Origin: Polytrichum commune
Taxonomy: Eukaryota > Streptophyta > Polytrichopsida > Polytrichales > Polytrichaceae
Assembly: GCA_950295325.1 (NCBI GenBank)
Contig: OX485809.1
Span: 29,326,001 to 29,390,000 of the forward strand
Direction of reading: 5' to 3'
DNA: 64,000 nucleotides
How positions within the stretch are numbered: the first letter of the stretch is position 1; each line of letters begins with the position of its first letter. Below, piece by piece: positions 61,393-64,000 of the stretch. The position numbers and the translations under genes were made by a program. The notes beneath the pieces are model-generated. The model ran no database searches, had not been told where the DNA came from, and saw only the letters and a program-made list of their open reading frames with translations.

Positions 61393-62620
61393 AAAGTTTG
61401 TTCGACCTGGTGTGGAAGGGAGGATTAGACACATCTATCTTCATGACAAGCTTCGAATACTGAAGGGGATTGGAGGTAAAACACATTTGTTACTACATGG
61501 CTGCCGCGGCCCAGTCGTCACTCTTTAGCAGACGGGTTAGGTTGCTCACTGGCCACCTTGGTAGAAATCTACAGAATAAAGGTTGAGGTTTCTTCAATGT
61601 GAGCATGGCTGCTGGTCTTAATTGCTATGAGACTTAGTCCATCAGGCAGACAGTCCTAGCTTAGTTAAGCAGACAATTCCACATGCCCAGCTTCTACTCC
61701 AATTTATAACATATGATGCCCCTGCCTGTTTTTGCTGAACATAGATATTATTTTGGCAACTGCTCCCAGTAAGTATATACCAGTCTTTCCAAAATTTGTG
61801 ACCCCGCGAGGGAAAGAAAGGATCAGTCACATTTATCTTGATCATGAGCTTTGATTAATGAAAAGCAGCATGGGTACCCTCACATTAAAAGCCCCTGAGG
61901 ATGTAAATGCTCTTGTGCTTCCCAACGTGTGGGCAAGGCATGTTGGCTCATAGGCAGAGGTCAGAGAAAGTCCTCCTACATGAGCGTACCAGTGATGGTC
62001 TGGTATCGTTTTTTTTTTTTTTTTTTTTTAATACCATTTGAGTATCTATATTGAGGATTTCACATTTTAGATACCAGTAGGTTGTTATTTGATGGTATTA
62101 GTTGTTTTTGATTCCATTCGGGTCTATATACCATGCAAGAACCTACATACCTATGCAAAATTGCCCTAGTATCAATATGTTTAACCCAAATAATATATTG
62201 GGTATATAAAGATTCTCTCAATTGGTATTTCAAGTTTGATACCAAGGAGTGGGTTCTTTATATCATTATCAATATTGGTTATTGATTAATGCATTCACCT
62301 ACATACCATACCAACTTTGGACTGTACCTCTCATTCATTCGACACTATTCATCTAAACCCAGAATTGGCTTCACAAACCCCACATTAGTCTAGTCCAAGT
62401 TGCCTTGCCATGCATTGGGAAGCGGGAGAGCTTTAACATCTTCAGGGGTTCTAATGAGAGGGATCCCAGGTTGGTAAAGCAGAGAGTTTGACATGCCCAG
62501 CTGCTATTCCAATTTGTACCATGTGATATATATATAAAAGTGTGATGCCCTCGGTTGTTTTTACTGAACAGATGTTGGCAACCCGGTTTGGTACATACCA
62601 GTGTTTTCAAGTTTTGGACC
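61393..62620 (+). pseudogene. Diverged tandem copies of the fibrillin-like gene 3' end
   Basis: The last coding bases and 3' flank (about 61003-61330) recur. Copy two at 61393-61715 keeps ACATCTATCTTCATGACAAG, CTTCGAATACTGAAGGGGAT and the terminal GTCGTCACTCTTTAG, 384 bp after the original. Copy three near 61770-61865 keeps ATCAGTCACATTTATCTTGA. A more eroded copy near 62455-62620 keeps GTTTGACATGCCCAGCTGCT and the following TATATATA run. All are frame-broken and without the upstream coding sequence. They look like unequal-crossover duplicates of the gene end. Confidence 0.75.
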
Positions 62621-64000
62621 TTGCTGTTCTATCATTTGCAGTGTCCGAGGAGATTTTGGGGCATGGTCAGTTGAAATCCTAATGTTTCCAAGTCCAACCG
62701 GTTACATGTTGACATCTTTTGGTTTTCCTTCATTAAATTGGGGTATATTCCATAGATACCTCTAAAATGATGTGTAATTTTCCTGACGTCTTGAACTTCA
62801 ACCAGTGATTTCTCAAACTCAACCTGTTCATCTGTAAGTAGCAGCTGGTTCTCCCCTTTCATAGATCATTTGTGATACATGAAGATGTGACGAGTTCTTC
62901 TCAACCCTGATTTTCCCATTTAGTGTGTGTGGTATTAATTCATGAAACATTCAAAAATTTGCCAAATCTCAAAATTAGTGAAGGCTGAATTTTTTATTGA
63001 GTGATACTAAATTCATGAATACAATCTCATTTGCCATACATTTAAAGAAAATTAATGCGTGTTCTAAGGTGTTTGTAGAGTGCATAACTTGTTTTCACGA
63101 GCTTGAAGAGGTTTCTTTTCTTCCTGTTAGTCAACGTCACTCACTCCTAAGGTATCTCCTAACACTAAGAAATTGAAGAGAGCTTGCATCGAGAGTTTTC
63201 TGGCACTTTGACACTTTGGGCTCCCAAAACCCTTGATCTTCTCGTCGCATTAGTATCATAGTCTCAAAGAAATTTAGTATCACCTTCACTAATTTCCCAC
63301 ACGCACTATTAGCCCACCCTCACTAATGGGATAATCAGTGTTGGATGTATTTCTGAACAGAGAGATCATTGGCACCGGCTTGAAGCTATACTATCTAGTA
63401 GATCATCATGTTTTGCAGGAACCTTTGTTGTGGTCAATGAACCAGGAGAACCACTTTGCAGGTTCCACAACACTTACTGATTTCCTGTGTTGACTGCCTA
63501 AATCTCTGTATGGTAACTAGGAATTGGACTTCACAATTGGGAAACAGGGATAGTATTTACAAGCTTGTTGTTTGACGCCACAGGAATGCTTATGCAAATT
63601 TTGGGCTTATGTGAGTCCTGTGATTTTTATGATTCTACCAAAGGATTCAAATTCAGGCGATGGAGTCAAAGCTTAACCTATTTTCAATGTACAAATGTTT
63701 TTACCACATATACCTGAATTATGGACATTATTAGAAACTGTGGGTCTATCTTCACTCATCTCCACTAGTTTCTTGTGCTTTTGCTTGCCCCTTATCTTCA
63801 ATGGTAATCCAGGGAAAATTTGGAGAATTCACATGCCCTGGGTGTATGTCTCAGCCCTCCCATTGTCTGGAGGTCCAAGTTGCAGCTCCATTCTGTGACG
63901 TCTTTTCAAGGATAATATCAATGCAAGATAACCTCCGGTTGCAGATTTGCGTACATTTGTATGTGCTTAATTCTAGCAGATTTGCCTCTGTTTCAACTTC
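61980..64000. other. Intergenic, no gene recognised
   Basis: Contains a run of about 21 T near 62010-62030 and several GGTATC/GATACC motifs in both orientations between 61990 and 62260, possibly an eroded inverted-repeat element. Apart from the last degenerate copy of the fibrillin-like 3' end, no coding region could be supported up to the window end. Confidence 0.5.

Overview
The window is nuclear DNA of a land plant. The protein-coding genes are split by short introns (mostly 80-700 bp, GT-AG with one GC-AG). Their best remembered relatives are plant proteins, telo-box promoter motifs (AAACCCTA) are present, and the DNA transposons (Stowaway-like, PIF/Harbinger, hAT) are plant types. Gene spacing of a few kb, compact introns and large nested retroelements would fit a bryophyte, lycophyte or other non-angiosperm lineage, but the species cannot be fixed from sequence alone. 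All exon structures were built by eye from splice signals, reading-frame phase and remembered family conservation.

Layout. 1-1.1 kb: a possible minus-strand first exon and a 168-bp tandem repeat carrying telo-boxes. 3.95-6.70 kb (-): a nine-exon gene of the DUF2039 (human C9orf85-like) family. 10.5-14.9 kb (+): RRP41, a core exosome subunit, 11 exons. 17.8-20.4 kb (+): ribosomal protein eL8 (RPL7A), 7 exons, with a 24-bp minisatellite in an intron. 22.4-27.4 kb (+): base-exchange phosphatidylserine synthase (PSS1), 12 exons, with a Stowaway-like MITE upstream. 29.8-32.6 kb (-): Mediator subunit 9 (MED9), 5 exons, with two separate tandem duplications in and upstream of the gene. 60.2-61.1 kb (+): an intronless plastid-targeted PAP/fibrillin-like gene whose 3' end is repeated several times downstream.

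34.1-56.6 kb is a transposon nest that can be read in order. A PIF/Harbinger element (34670-56609, TSD TAA) carries a decayed transposase and an hAT-type MITE (TSD GCCTTCAC). It was later split by a very large non-LTR retrotransposon (about 37753-56520, 13-bp TSD). That element was itself hit twice by LTR retrotransposons, each now a solo LTR (46336-48957, TSD AATGG; 49731-51403, TSD CCCCA). A related non-autonomous Harbinger MITE sits just outside at 34107-34591.

The non-LTR element is the most interesting object. In order it carries: an intact 559-codon ORF1 with an RRM-like region and a coiled coil; an A/C-rich stretch with an in-phase 18-bp minisatellite; a textbook 2A ribosome-skipping motif ending in NPGP; an APE endonuclease; reverse transcriptase; a domain I cannot name; an RNase H with all four catalytic acids; and a CCHC finger followed by a PD-(D/E)XK-like, REL-type endonuclease. 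Two endonucleases plus RNase H is the plan of the Dualen/RandI clade described from Chlamydomonas. A 2A motif and such a long A/C-rich leader in this setting deserve checking.

The housekeeping genes share no obvious pathway (RNA decay, translation, lipid synthesis, transcription, plastid). The window reads as ordinary gene territory interrupted by transposons.
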